A stretch of DNA of 64,000 nucleotides from Glandiceps talaboti (lineage: Eukaryota; Hemichordata; Enteropneusta; Spengelidae): assembly GCF_964340395.1 (NCBI RefSeq), contig NC_135554.1, positions 26,109,592-26,173,591 of the forward strand. The letters are read 5' to 3'. The translations under genes and the position numbers were made by a program. Below, in pieces: positions 29,531 through 41,725 of this stretch. How positions within the stretch are numbered: position 1 is the first letter of the stretch; every line of letters starts with the position of its first letter. A model generated the notes under the pieces. It saw nothing but the letters and a program-made list of their open reading frames with translations. It had not been told where the DNA came from and searched no databases.

Positions 29531-29645
29531 AATACTCATTCTCGCCTACCAGAGCTTTTATTTCTCCAGCGACATCTCTTGGCATGGCGATGCGTCTTGG
29601 ATGGTGCCGTATACGAGGCTGTTGTTTATGACGATGAGTAATACT
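29531..29645. repeat. dispersed repeat family B, copy 2
   Basis: Second, diverged copy of the sequence at 14,733-14,850, same orientation. No coding meaning is seen. Confidence 0.55.
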
Positions 29646-30214
29646 AGAATACAGACTATGATACAGATATCATTTACATGTGGTAATCCCTGTCAAAAAT
29701 ACCTCTAAATATTAATTGCTATAAAAATGACGTCTTTTTACAATACCATAGGATATTCACCGAGACATAGTTGAAAGTATAGGAACTCAGTGGTTGGTTT
29801 AGAAGCGTCAAAAATATTCGCGAATTGGGCTTGGTTACTGTTTTGCGCTTGAAATGTCTTTGTGAACAGTGTCACACAAGTCCTTCAACGTAAAAGTGTG
29901 TCGCAATATGTCCTTTGGCGATATGATTCCAAATTTATTTCGAATCCATGCCTGAAAACCCAAAAACCTGAAAGGGTAGCGTGATGAATTTCCCAATAAA
30001 AATCGCATTGTCATAAAAATCACTACTTATATGGACTAAGAACAGATTCGTGTAGCAAACAACTAATACGAGTAGGCCGATCGTTTTCAGGACAACAATC
30101 ACCAACAAACTTATTTATATATCTGAAAACCCAGCAACATTTGTCTGGAATTAATTGTCGTGCAGACAGTATTCGTGACGCTGGTCAATTTAGAGATCCT
30201 TGACAAGGCTCTAC

Positions 30215-30345
30215 ATCATCACTTGAAGTGTACTGCATCATCAATTGAAGTTTACTACATCATCAATTGAAGTGTACTACACCATCTATTGAAGTGTACT
30301 ACATCATCAATTAAAGTGTACTACATCATCAATTGAAGCGTACAT
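30215..30345. repeat. 22-bp tandem repeat, about six units
   Basis: Units contain ACATCATCAATTGAAGTGTA with few substitutions. Confidence 0.9.
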
Positions 30346-30676
30346 TCACAGTGATTGACGTAAAGAGACATGTCTGACAATGCAAGTATCAGCTATACAC
30401 GCATGATACATGTATGTAGATGAAAATACCACATGGGCTGCATACAATGTTTGTTTTTGATACATTTAAAAATAGTTGAAGACATTTGTATTAGGTACTC
30501 GACTACAACGATTGATGAATCATGGTCTGCAAAGTCGAGGAATTCTATGTTTACCAGTCGCCTGAAAGGTCAATATCCGGGGGGGGGGGGGGTACCAGTG
30601 GCCATCTCTGGTAGAGGTGTTCGATATTACGAACATGAAAACTTTCATAATCAAATTATCTATGCATGGTAACATT

Positions 30677-31026
30677 TTAAAGTGGCCATATGGATTAGAA
30701 TTTGGTATTTATTTTGGATTTTTATTTGATAAAACAGCTTCACCATGTTTTTCTACTTGAAAAAATAATATGAAATAACATATACCAAGTCCATGTTCAC
30801 ATCTCAATAAACGGCAAAACATTAAACTATGTGTAAAATGTTTGTTATTGTACGTACAATAACAAACTTTTTACACTTTCTGCATCTTTTTGCAATGTAT
30901 TGAGTTATGAACATGGACTATGTTCTTTTGCATTATTTTTTTTCAAGTAGAAAAACATAGTGAAGCTGTTTTATCAAATAAAAATCCAAAATAGATACCA
31001 AATTCTAATCTATATGGCCACTTTAA
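30677..31026. mobile_element. fold-back MITE, copy 1
   Basis: About 350 bp that pairs with itself end to end. It starts TTAAAGTGGCCATATGG and ends CATATGGCCACTTTAA, with the centre at GTTATTGTACGTACAATAAC. It has no coding capacity. TA or TTAA at each end could be the target duplication, compatible with Tc1/mariner or piggyBac-type movement. Confidence 0.9.
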
Positions 31027-32768
31027 TATATGGGGAAACTAGACACACGTTTTTAACATGTTTAATTTCACTTGAACACTTGAATGAAGTCTATTTTTTA
31101 AGTTTTTAAATTAAGCAGTTATATATGGAATTTTTACTAAATATTGCCACAATTCAGTGAAACGTTGTATGAGACCAAAACTTGCAAATGAAGGATCGTG
31201 TATACATATTAATATTTCTCTCCTATATTATCTGTAAACATGCTTTAAAAGAAACCGACAACAAAATTATGAATGCCACGAAGTGTCTGTAATATGCAAG
31301 AAATTGCTTGGTTTTGACCCAGACCACTAGTGATATGAGGTTTTGATAATTGACCGTGAAGATCAGGTCAAAGGTTATGTAATAAAAAAAAACTTACACC
31401 AGATCTTATAGAGAAACTTGAATGGAGTCTCTATGTATTACAGTTATTTTAGTTATCCAAATAACTAATAATATATATTTTTGACAGCAAACATGGCCAC
31501 CATTCGGTTAAATTTGCATATGTCACAAAAGCAAAATAATTTCAATATGCCCTGTATGATCTTAATGCCAAGTTTGGTTGAAATTGGATATTACATGTCA
31601 GAGAAATTATGTATTACATACGAACACACGGACGGAACCGATTGTGATAAAACCCCCCCCCCCCCCCCCGCCCCGCCATCCCTTCGGGAGACTGAAATGC
31701 AAAAGTAAATACCCATATGACCACTTTAAGGGTATCATTTCGAAAAGCAAAGATGCAATATTGTTGACAGAAAAAAATACTGACGCCAGTGTAAGTGCCC
31801 ATTTAATGGTTAACGGCACTCGTTTTGCTAAACACATTATTTTTACTACTCCAAGATGCTTCAAGATATTTGTAAGAATGTCTGAGACGTTGATGATTTC
31901 TGTAAGTATACATTTAATACGTTATATATGATGGTAAGAAAACGTACCTTTATTATTGCATTGACACTTTATTTTAACCACTTTCAAAATGATTGCAGAC
32001 ATCCACATTAAGTAGATATATTATAAATATTTGTATTTGGAGTAGTCGCACCCGTAAATTTAACTGGCAGGGTCCGGGTGTCATGGAATTTGAAATGACC
32101 AATTCCTTCAACACCGGCCAACCCAGCTTGTTACTTGTACAGTCTATGGCTAAACCAAAATGACCCAACCCTACCCTGACCATGCATAATCAAGATTGAA
32201 CTGTCTAGTGTTCAAAGTTCTTGATTTGATAAAATGCTCATTTTAATATAATTTTGACTTTCACTACTGATATGGTATTTTGTTCCATCTCTGTGTTTGA
32301 ATACATAGTGACTGTCTCACGATTATTCAGGGGTAATTTAATGGCGCCAAAATGACAAATAATCTAATTCTGTCGTATTCCCCGTAGTAAAAATGACCAG
32401 TGGCTTCTCCGAAGTAATATGTGTTCGATCAATTGGAGTGCTCGAGGCAAAGGTGGGCTACATTTTTGAACACTATCGCGCTATCGCTTTTGAAATAATA
32501 CATAGCTATTCGCAATATTTTTAATCTTGTGGTATTTTTTAATGTTTGTACAATTTCTTCAATATTATTTCTGGAAATATAATAACATAAGAGAATTCGG
32601 CTCCACACATAAAAAAATGACTATAGCTTTAATGGTCCAACCTCTTCTTGTAAATGCGGGACTGTGTTTTCTGTTTAAAATGGAGCCTGGTCCCAAAATA
32701 CTGGTGGGGTGAGTCGATGACGACAAGAACGTTGGCGGTTTTCATTTTGTTATGTTTCACAATCTCAG

Positions 32769-33203
32769 CCTAGGCCTGTTACTACCAAACCAGAGAGACT
32801 ACAGAGTTTCAATTAGGTAGCATGGTGGTTTTTACTACCAAACCTGAGTGACTATAGAGTTTCAATTAGGCAGCATGATGGTTTTTTCACATCTAATGTT
32901 TTTGTTATTAAATTACAGACACTGATAGTGGGCAAGTATATAGCATTTTATCTTAATGTGATATCATTGTCTAATGAAACAAGAAAGATTCAAACACAAA
33001 AATGTTCGCCATTGTTCACAGTGAGATAAAATGTTATATTTCATGAGCGTGCATACTATCAGTGTCTGTATTTTGCGGCTTGTGTGTTTTGTAACAAAAA
33101 CATATTATGTGAGACGTAAAGCAGACAGTGCCGTAAAATCGAAACTCTATAGTCTTTCTGGTTTGGTAGTAACCATCTAAAACCTTGCCTCTACAGGCCT
33201 AGT
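32769..33203. mobile_element. fold-back element with duplicated left arm
   Basis: Outer arms: GGCCTGTTACTACCAAACC (left) against GGTTTGGTAGTAACC then CAGGCCTAG (right). The left ACTACCAAACC...AGAGTTTCAATTAG block occurs twice (about 32,780-32,820 and 32,833-32,870). Inner arms ACAGACACTGATAGT and ACTATCAGTGTCTGT also pair. No coding sequence. Confidence 0.8.
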
Positions 33204-33964
33204 ATCATACCAGCGTACAAACCGTATGCTGACTCTCTTGACGTCTTGTCTTACAGGTAAATCTAAGTAAACCCCCTTGAGAGATTTATCAGCATATCAA
33301 GAGACTGTTTTTGGATTAGGTGAGATAATCAGGCATGACGTTGAAGGACAATGAACTATGAATGTTTTAGTATACATTTACAGAGTCGTATTCTTCAGAT
33401 CAAATCGAACAGCTATGCTGACACCAACAACAAGATGTTAGATGCATTCATAGACCACTTCAATATTATCATATACTTGTCAACCTAAAGCATAAATAAT
33501 GTGTGCGAGTGTACCACAGTAGGTTTTCATGGTGTTTAAAATTACTCTGAAAACATGAGAAAGTGAAAAGAAAGTGTTCACTGATAAATCTCTCCCTCAA
33601 AATCGTCATGTTCCAGAAACGATCACTTCCATGGATTATAACAGATTCGTGCGAGAAACAATTGTTGTTAAGATACCGATTATTTTCAATGTAACAACTA
33701 TCCACATACTTTTAGCTATAAAGGAGATACTCCAACGACTATGTATTGTCTGGTAAATAATAGTAACTGTCAAGTAAAGCGAATTCGTGACGTTGGTAAA
33801 TTTGGAGGTCGTTGAAGCCGAATCTCTATGTTGTAAATTGAACTGTAAATTTAAAATGATTGGCATTAAAGAGACACTTCTGACAAGTATCAGTTATATA
33901 CGTCTTAAACATACATGGAAGTAAGACAGTGGAGACCAAGCTTTCTGCTAACTAAGTTAGACAC

Positions 33965-34352
33965 AAATTACAACTGCCGACATCAGACCATGGACGAACA
34001 GAACATGTTACAAACAGGGAAAGTAACAACGAAATTGGATTAATAACACTTGGCACAGCATGTTGGAAGTACAGAGACTTGTATTACATTTCATCTTTTG
34101 ATAAGAACAGCTTTATGACCACTTTCCATAATAGTTCACATTCACAAATAATTTCCAGCTCCCCTGGCATTTCATGTACACATAAAGAGGCCATAAAACT
34201 GTTCTTATCAACCCTTGGTGTGGAATACAAGTCTCTGCTATTCCAACATACATGCTGAGCCAAGTATTATTAATCCAATCTATTTGTTTACTTTCCCTGT
34301 TTGTAACAGGTTCCATTTGTCCAAGGTCTGTTGTCAATAGTTGTAATAATAA
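33965..34352. mobile_element. fold-back element, about 390 bp
   Basis: Left arm includes GTTACAAACAGGGAAAGTAA and GGATTAATAACACTTGGC; right arm includes TTACTTTCCCTGTTTGTAAC and GCCAAGTATTATTAATCC. The arms extend through ACAGAGACTTGTATT / AATACAAGTCTCTG and TTGATAAGAACAG / CTGTTCTTATCAA. Short frames inside are by-products of the palindrome. Confidence 0.85.
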
Positions 34353-34959
34353 TTGTAGCGACATGTTGATATGAGCATAAGCTTAGGTGTTGGAGAGAAA
34401 GGATGGTTTGTGATGAATTCTTTGAGTTTGCAGTGTAAATTTTGGACTTCTGTTTTGACACAATCGGGATGATTATAACTGCTGCGCACAAGGAAGGCAT
34501 CACTATCACTGGCTTATGTTACTGAACAACAATAGTCTTAGTAAGCTGACAGTTCGGTTTCCACAGTTGTAAAATATCTCACCTATCCATCAATACACAT
34601 TCTTCGCAATTTTGTCTGTTTGTATTTGTAACTATAGAATCTTTCGAGACATTATAATCGCACCGTGTACTCTACTAGAGTACGTTCGCCCTGCTACCAT
34701 TGTATGTATTTTTTAGCCTTTTTAACTGTAACAGGGTTTAAACAGGAATGAATGTTCCTTTAAAAGATGATGATAACAACGGCTATGAGGATTTCAACGA
34801 AAATAACAACTTAATTCTACCTAGATTTTCTCGTTCTCTACAAAGTAAAATACTTTATTTAAAAAAGAGGTGAATTAATATATCAGTAAAATTTGTCGGT
34901 TTTATGTCGCATTCATGAAAACAAAACACGCATAGCGTTGAAAGATATTTCAAGATTGA

Positions 34960-35110
34960 AATGTTGGTTTGCATGGCAGCAGTCCTTTCTGCACTTCTCG
35001 AGGTGTCGTCTGCGGATTTAGAACAATCAATCTTTTCCGGCCGTGTGACGTCATTTGTCATCTGGTATGTCGGCAGCTTTTCATGCGTGGCAGTGTAACG
35101 AAGTGTGCAG
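34960..35110. promoter_or_regulatory. CpG-richer patch with GTGACGTCA (CRE-like) site
   Basis: Contains TTCCGGCCGTGTGACGTCA at about 35,034-35,052, an ETS-like plus CRE-like combination typical of animal promoters. No exon could be attached to it. Confidence 0.22.
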
Positions 35111-35804
35111 GGCCTAATCAATACAATCCAAAAACTCTAATTTTCAATACAATTTCTTCTCGTCTTGTATAATCATAAGCTAGTTAATAATTGAATATTC
35201 TACATTACAGAAATTACAGATATATGTATTTTAGTCGATTTGTGGGAACGATCAATCAACTAAGTGTGTCTACAATTAATACAGATATTTTAAATTACAA
35301 GCAAATGTTTTGTAATATATATACATCACACAATCTTGTTAAAATTCAGTGTTTATACATTTCGTCTGCCTCTTTTCTTCTTTCTTTTTTTTTTTTTTTT
35401 TTTTTGGGGGGGGGGGGGTAATGCCAACGATTAATTTAGACCTTTTTCACCTGATTCCCTCGGGATTACTTCCGAATCGACAAGTTGTCACATTTCAATC
35501 CATCATAATCCGTCTTAAAAATTAATATAAATTTTCCTGCTCATAATTTTGCAATTATAATCCTTGTAAAATTGAACTATCTATCTATCGTCACTTTCAT
35601 GTTATTCTTTTACTACGATAAAAAAATATCCTTCTTACAACTTAAGAAATGTAAGAAATTCGGTTATTTTAGGCCTACTTCTACCTGGCTGTGGTACTTC
35701 TATTGCCAGTACTGAACCTTATCGTCGAAAATTGATTAGTTCTGTACGGTCTTTCCTTGCAATAAATCTATCGATATCCTGATTTTATTAAAATGTCCAT
35801 CCCA

Positions 35805-36242
35805 AAATTTACAGCGCCCTTGTCACTGAAAAGGTAGTAAATTCCGGGATAATTTTTTACGACTGTTAATCTCGCTATGGTTTCTATATTCATAAATTTC
35901 ATTTTTGGTAATAATGTACAGATTATTTCTTATCAATGTCTGTCTCCTTTGTGAAACCTAATGTATTATCTTATCGTCATATCTATTTACAACACCCTTG
36001 TTACTAAAAAAAAAAAGCGAAACGGGGGTGAAATTTTCATTAGTGGCTTTCGTTCTGACATGTATTCCTTGTAAAAATCGTAATGACGTCACCAAAACAG
36101 ATTAGCTAAAAGTATTTCCTTTCAGTAAATCCAATAAGTATTATGATTTTACTTGATTTTTTGTCTAGTCACAACATTTACGACACCCCCGTCACTCAAA
36201 ACGTATAAAAAATTAGTGATCATATATTTTACGACTATCTCA
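35805..36242. repeat. diverged tandem repeat of about 185 bp
   Basis: Three blocks at about 35,806, 35,988 and 36,178 begin TTTACRRCRCCC(T/C)(T/C)G followed by TCACT or TTACT and later a TTTTACGACT segment in two of them. A fourth, weaker copy may start near 35,610. Confidence 0.6.
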
Positions 36243-36979
36243 CAGTGGTATCTTAAATCAAACCGTTCCGATTGGTACGACGGTGTACAGAGTCCAAAAT
36301 TACCATTCGTGTCCTGAGCGTATTATTTTCAATATCATATAAAAAAGTTGAGCTGAGGTTCTTCAATTAATTAACGTCGTTTAGTGTCTGGTTTAAGGAG
36401 AATTTTATGTTTCCGGTACAGGTGCTCCAAGCCAGTGTTCCTTGGTATTAAATTGGAAATAAAGTACCCCAACGTTTTGTTTCCAAAGACTTCTATAAAC
36501 CGGTTAATGGCCCATTTGTTATACGTAAGTCTGCCAATTTTTATTACATCATTACAAATAATCTTTATGAACGTATGATATAAGCATTTCTGTCTTTGTC
36601 GTGCCTTATCTACAAGCATTGTTCATGTGTGACCTCACTCTTGCAGTGCAACGAAACATTTTGATACTCGTAATACATTTGTGCAGTATTCGTCGCAGAG
36701 GGCGCTACCACAATCTCATGTTTAAATGTGTTTTTTTTTAAATTCTACTTTCTCTGACGTAAGAAAACCTCCCTGTATATTAATTGAATTATGCTAGGTG
36801 TTAATTAACATTTGGAACCAGATTACGGTTGAAGCAAATTATGGTGTCAAAAACAAGAAAATGTAATACATATAGTGCTACAAAGGTAAAGTATTCATAG
36901 CAATACATGGTTATGCACATACAAAATGTATAGGTGTAAGGGACACATTATAGTCAACCATTGGTCAATGCTAGCTTAT

Positions 36980-37026
36980 GTGTGTGTGTGTGTGGGGGGG
37001 TTATGAGTCAACCATGGGTCAATGCT

Positions 37027-37081
<55 letters not shown>
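36980..37081. repeat. duplicated unit ending in (TG)n
   Basis: The block TCAACCATKGGTCAATGCT followed by a TG run occurs twice; the second run is a 50-bp perfect (TG)n. Confidence 0.92.
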
Positions 37082-37084
<3 letters not shown>

Positions 37085-37099
37085 GAGTAGTCTCACTTG

Positions 37100-40000
37100 C
37101 CACAGACTTCTCATGATTATATCATTGTATGATGTGCCTTGATGAGGTGATGCTAAGGTTGGGAGGTGGGGGGGGGGGGTTTATGTTTAAAAAAAATCCA
37201 TGAAACTATTGGTGATGTTTTTGGAAACTTTATTTTGTTAGTCAGCAGTATTACATCTTGTAAAGTTTAGCCTGGTAGTGGCCACAATGTCAGTAAAATA
37301 TTAGGAAAGAATTCAAAATGAGACTGCAGTAATACACTGGCTGTAACAGATAATATTAAAATATAAACCATATCCAAATATTAATAACAAATACACTTCA
37401 ATTTTTCTGATACAATTAACTCAAATGTATTTCATAATCACAAATATTACTAATAACATATTCATATGCAATTTTTTATGACTGATATCTAACCATCAAA
37501 GAAATCAACACAAACTTGTAGCTTTCAGGTATATTGTAAACCTGGATATTTTTGGCACAAGAAAAATTTACAATTTTACAATCTTCAACTAGTTCTCAAA
37601 GACTAATTTTTATGAATGACTAAAGCCTGGTACACTGTTTATGTACGAAGGCATTGTAGTCACTACTTATTTTTTTCCCCAGCAAAATAAGTGAAAATAA
37701 TTCTTCTGTGAAAATGTCCAGGTTTACATTAGTATGATTACATATTGATGCTAGCAAGGTTCTTGAATCTCTTGTAGGTAATAATTTACTGTCAACAAAT
37801 GTGAAAAAATACCAAAAAAAAATTCAGATTTAAAAATAAAACGATGGAAAGAATAGAAATTGAAAAATTACAAAATATTTTGAAGTTTATGTGGTTCAGG
37901 GAATGCAAGGATTGGCTTGGATATAAAATATAGCAGCTCTTAAGTATAAATATTGCAACATCTGCAAAGCAAAATGGAGTACATAGTAAGAACAGAATTC
38001 CGTTCAACGAAGTATGGAAGCCAATATCCTGGATGTACTCTAGGTGGTGTTATGAAATAGAAAAATTTCACAACACGGTGAGACTGAAATCATTAAAATC
38101 ACTTGTGGTGTCGTAAAATTGACAAAATATTCAAGGGTCAAAGGTCAATATTTTCAAGTCCTCTTTCTCTTACTATCTACTATAATGTCAAACCTTTCTG
38201 TTTCTGAATTTCAGTACAAAAATTGTCGTCATAATGATATCAGGTTCATACAACATTGTCTTGAAAGTGGACAACTGTTAGGTAGATTTTGTCAACATCT
38301 CACGTCACATAATTGCAATATCCAGTTATTTGATTTCCTTTGTTTTGTATTTTCTGTTTTTCTATTCACCAATTGGTTGAATTTAGTTTGGCTTCATTAT
38401 TATAAGAGTGATGGGCAAGCGATATTTACAAAATGTAGTCAGGAGGCAGTGAGCATTTACATAAAAAAAAATGACAACAAATGCATAAGAAGTTGGATGA
38501 ATATTAGATTTAATCTAAAATTGTCTTTATCTTAAGGAAACTGAAATGAATATGTGAAAGTACAAATATTTTATATTACGAATGCTTTCATCACCCCCTC
38601 CACCCCCACCCCCAACATTTGTAATAGAACATGTGAAGTTTATGTTGACTGGTTCAGTATCCTTAAAGGGAGAGGGAGGGTTGGAAGATGTAATTATATT
38701 TTGGTGCATACACATGCTTTTTATCCGTCTGTGTTCAAGTTTTTAAATGACATCACCACTATCAAAATTAAAACTGAAACAGAAGGTGAGAAGGTGAAAT
38801 TAATACTTTGCATAATGTGCCTCAGATATAACAATTGTTAACTTTTTTTCTGTTACTTTGATCAAGAAAACCACAGGTGACCAGTAAGTCTTCTAAATGT
38901 TGTCTCTATGTTGTTACTTACACCTAACTTTCAATATCCCCTCACAGTAATCATTCTAGCAAACTTTAGTAGAAAACTTCAAAATCTATTAGAACTTCAA
39001 ACTAGTTTTGTAAAATTCACCACAATTAACAATATTATTTTGAATGACACCTTAGAACACTGGATTCCCAATTCACATTTCATTGAATTTCACACAGCAA
39101 AGAGCTACCCCCCCCCCCCCCCCCCATGAAGAGGGGGTTTATACTAGTACATTGTCTTGTGCGGTACGTTATATCTTGTACATTTACCAAAATTAACGTA
39201 AAATCTTTTAAATCAAAGAATTAGCATAAAATACACAATGCTATGACACATTAGTTTTATGTAAATATATAACTGTTGACATATCTGAAATTGTGAACAC
39301 CATAACAATAAATGTCAAGGGTCAAATAAAGAAATGAATGGCTTAAAATACAAACATTTAAAATGTTTTGAATAACTCTCCATATCCTTATACCATTTCT
39401 TGAGTAATTTGTGACTATAATGTTTTACTAACTAACATTTCATAGTGATAAATTTTAAAACATATGTTAATATGTCCTGACATTTCTGGTAGTCAAAACT
39501 GATATAAAAACATCAAAAGGAACTAATTGGTAATAGATCTGGTAAACTGATAATTTTGATAACAATCAGAAATATTATCATTTTCATAGTTGCATGAAAA
39601 TACCTCTTGTGATTTGGTGTAATGATGCTCATTGTTAACATGTTTGTCAAATACGTACTATCATACTGTGTGTGTGGCCTATGTTTAATTTTTGAAACAT
39701 GGAGATGGTCTAATGTTTATCAAATATGTGTGTGTGACTTATGTTTATAAATTTGTTTAAAATATGGAAATGATATAGTGACCATTATAAAAGTGTACAT
39801 TACCATGACGACATCTTGGTCCATAGATCAAAACATGTATTAGTCTATTGTTGACTTCATCAAAGCAGAACATATTACTTTTTTGAGAGAACATAAAAAT
39901 CATTCCAGATTGTAAGAATACGATAAGTCAGTTATTCATGGTAACGACATGTTTTGCTACAGAAACAAACTAAAATTATGGTTCTAGTAAAAATCATGAC

Positions 40001-41310
40001 AGTATATTCAAGGATGTCTATGTTCTAAATTTGCTGTAAATTTGTACAAAATTGGCTTGAATTTTTGACTATTTTTATACCTCAAACAGACTTTTACAAA
40101 TAAAACCCCCATTCCTCTTCTTTATTCAAATCTTGATGACTTAAAAACACAACATGCAGGGTAAGGTAAACATCTGTTCACAAATGTTAAAATGTAAATC
40201 TGAATATATTCTGCATAAAATTTGCATAATAATGGAGGATTAGTAAATAGATTAACAAGTACTGCATGGTTAGTTAGGAATCTGATTAAAATATGAAATC
40301 TAGTAATTCATGTCAGTTTATTTCAACTCACAATTGAGAGACCTTTTATTAGATAAAAATCTCTAAATTGAATGTTGACATGAACTAACACCGGAAGATA
40401 TCAGGAAGCACACAGTCCATGAATATTGTGTTTTTGGAAGAAAGTTGTTCAAAATCATGGTGAAAGTTGATAAAATAGCAATAATGCAGAATTATCAGCC
40501 TCTCCACAGTCTCTGTCACAAAAGGAATTTAGTTGCTAAAAGTAACTGAGAAAAATTCATAAAATTTCATGAAAGTGGGTATTGTTTCTCTACAAATCTA
40601 TTAAAAGACTTTCAGATGTCAGAACAGAAATATTCTGACTTGCCTCTAATTTCTTCTCTTCCCAACCCCAAGAAAAACTAATGAGAAAGATTGAAATTAT
40701 CGACTAATTCACTTAAAAAAATTTCACAAAATTTATATGAGTACTAACAATTTTTTAACCTAATATTGCTTAGAATTTGTACAAATCAAAATATCTCTGT
40801 TTATTTCATGATACAACCTATCCAATTTTCCTGTTTACAACATATTTAAATTCTCAACATTTAAAATTTTATGAGAGATAAATAAAATATTAAAAAATTT
40901 CACAGCAAGCATTTAGAGCATAGGGTCATTATTAGGTTATAGCGCCACCTACGTCAGTCTATAGAAATTCTTTTTTCTTTTTTTTACATAAATAGTTGTT
41001 TTCTGACATCATGACAGATGCTTGACACAGAATGGTGAAAGTGTGGAATTTGTTGGAAACCTTGGGAAAGCATGAAAATCATTAACTTGAACATAATGGT
41101 TAAAAATTCTGAATATGTACTTCTCAAAAGATGTGTACCTTTCTATATAAAGAAATTTGTGTTCAACTAAATATATACAAATTGCCTGCATTATCTCCAA
41201 ACTGTTCTGGGTTAGCTGGTTTGATTACTAAAACATCATTTATCCGTAATCTCTTTCTCTTTGAGTCAGGCTGTCTTCCTCAAATACAGTGGTTGCAATG
41301 GTGATCAATG
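37100..41310. other. region downstream of the FYB-like gene, no confident exon
   Basis: AT-rich. It probably holds the 3' UTR of the FYB-like gene at its right end. The longest frame (38,119-38,535, plus strand, 138 codons, hydrophobic middle) resembles no family I know and is compatible with chance at this base composition. Confidence 0.5.
40800..40805 (-). terminator. candidate polyadenylation signal for the FYB-like gene
   Basis: AATAAA on the minus strand about 510 bp downstream of the proposed stop codon. It is the first exact match downstream, but the hexamer is frequent in DNA this AT-rich. Confidence 0.25.
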
Positions 41311-41351
41311 TTACAAATTTTCCACACACTCATATGTCTCTTCCTCTATAC
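41311..41351 (-). CDS. FYB1-like: FYB-like exon 10: probable terminal coding exon, TYECVENL-stop
   Basis: Acceptor CTTAATTTTTTGAATAG with a good pyrimidine tract, then in the required phase GIEEETYECVENL and a TAA at 41313-41311. The acidic tyrosine motif fits the family tail. An alternative acceptor at 41286-41284 (TATTTGAG) in the same phase would instead give a basic tail containing SKRKRLR and ending near 41,175. I prefer the first for its acceptor and motif. Confidence 0.62.
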
Positions 41352-41690
41352 CTATTCAAAAAATTAAGAGAAATGACATGAAAATGATGTCAACTCTAGA
41401 TACATGGGTGAAAATTTGATGTTTGGAATATATAATATGATGATGTTCATGAAGTCTTCCCATGCAATATACCATTTCATACTTATTGGTCAGAGAAAAT
41501 ATGGGTCAGTGTTTATTCACTACAGCTGTATGACTGTAGTTCTTCAATCAATTTGTCAGCAAGGCTAGGTACATATACAAACACACACACACAGAGTACA
41601 TATACAAACACACACACACAGAGTACATATACAAAAACACACACACACACACACTGAGTACATATACAAACACACACACACACTCACACT

Positions 41691-41725
<35 letters not shown>

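Noticed and set aside
36371-36619. 82-codon minus-strand frame with a basic, Ile/Asn-rich sequence
   Set aside because: Protein-like appearance only; no motif, no splice context, antisense frame also open.
38119-38535. 138-codon plus-strand frame
   Set aside because: Longest non-repeat frame, but no motif or family recognised, and at about 34% GC one frame of this length on both strands of 64 kb is not surprising.
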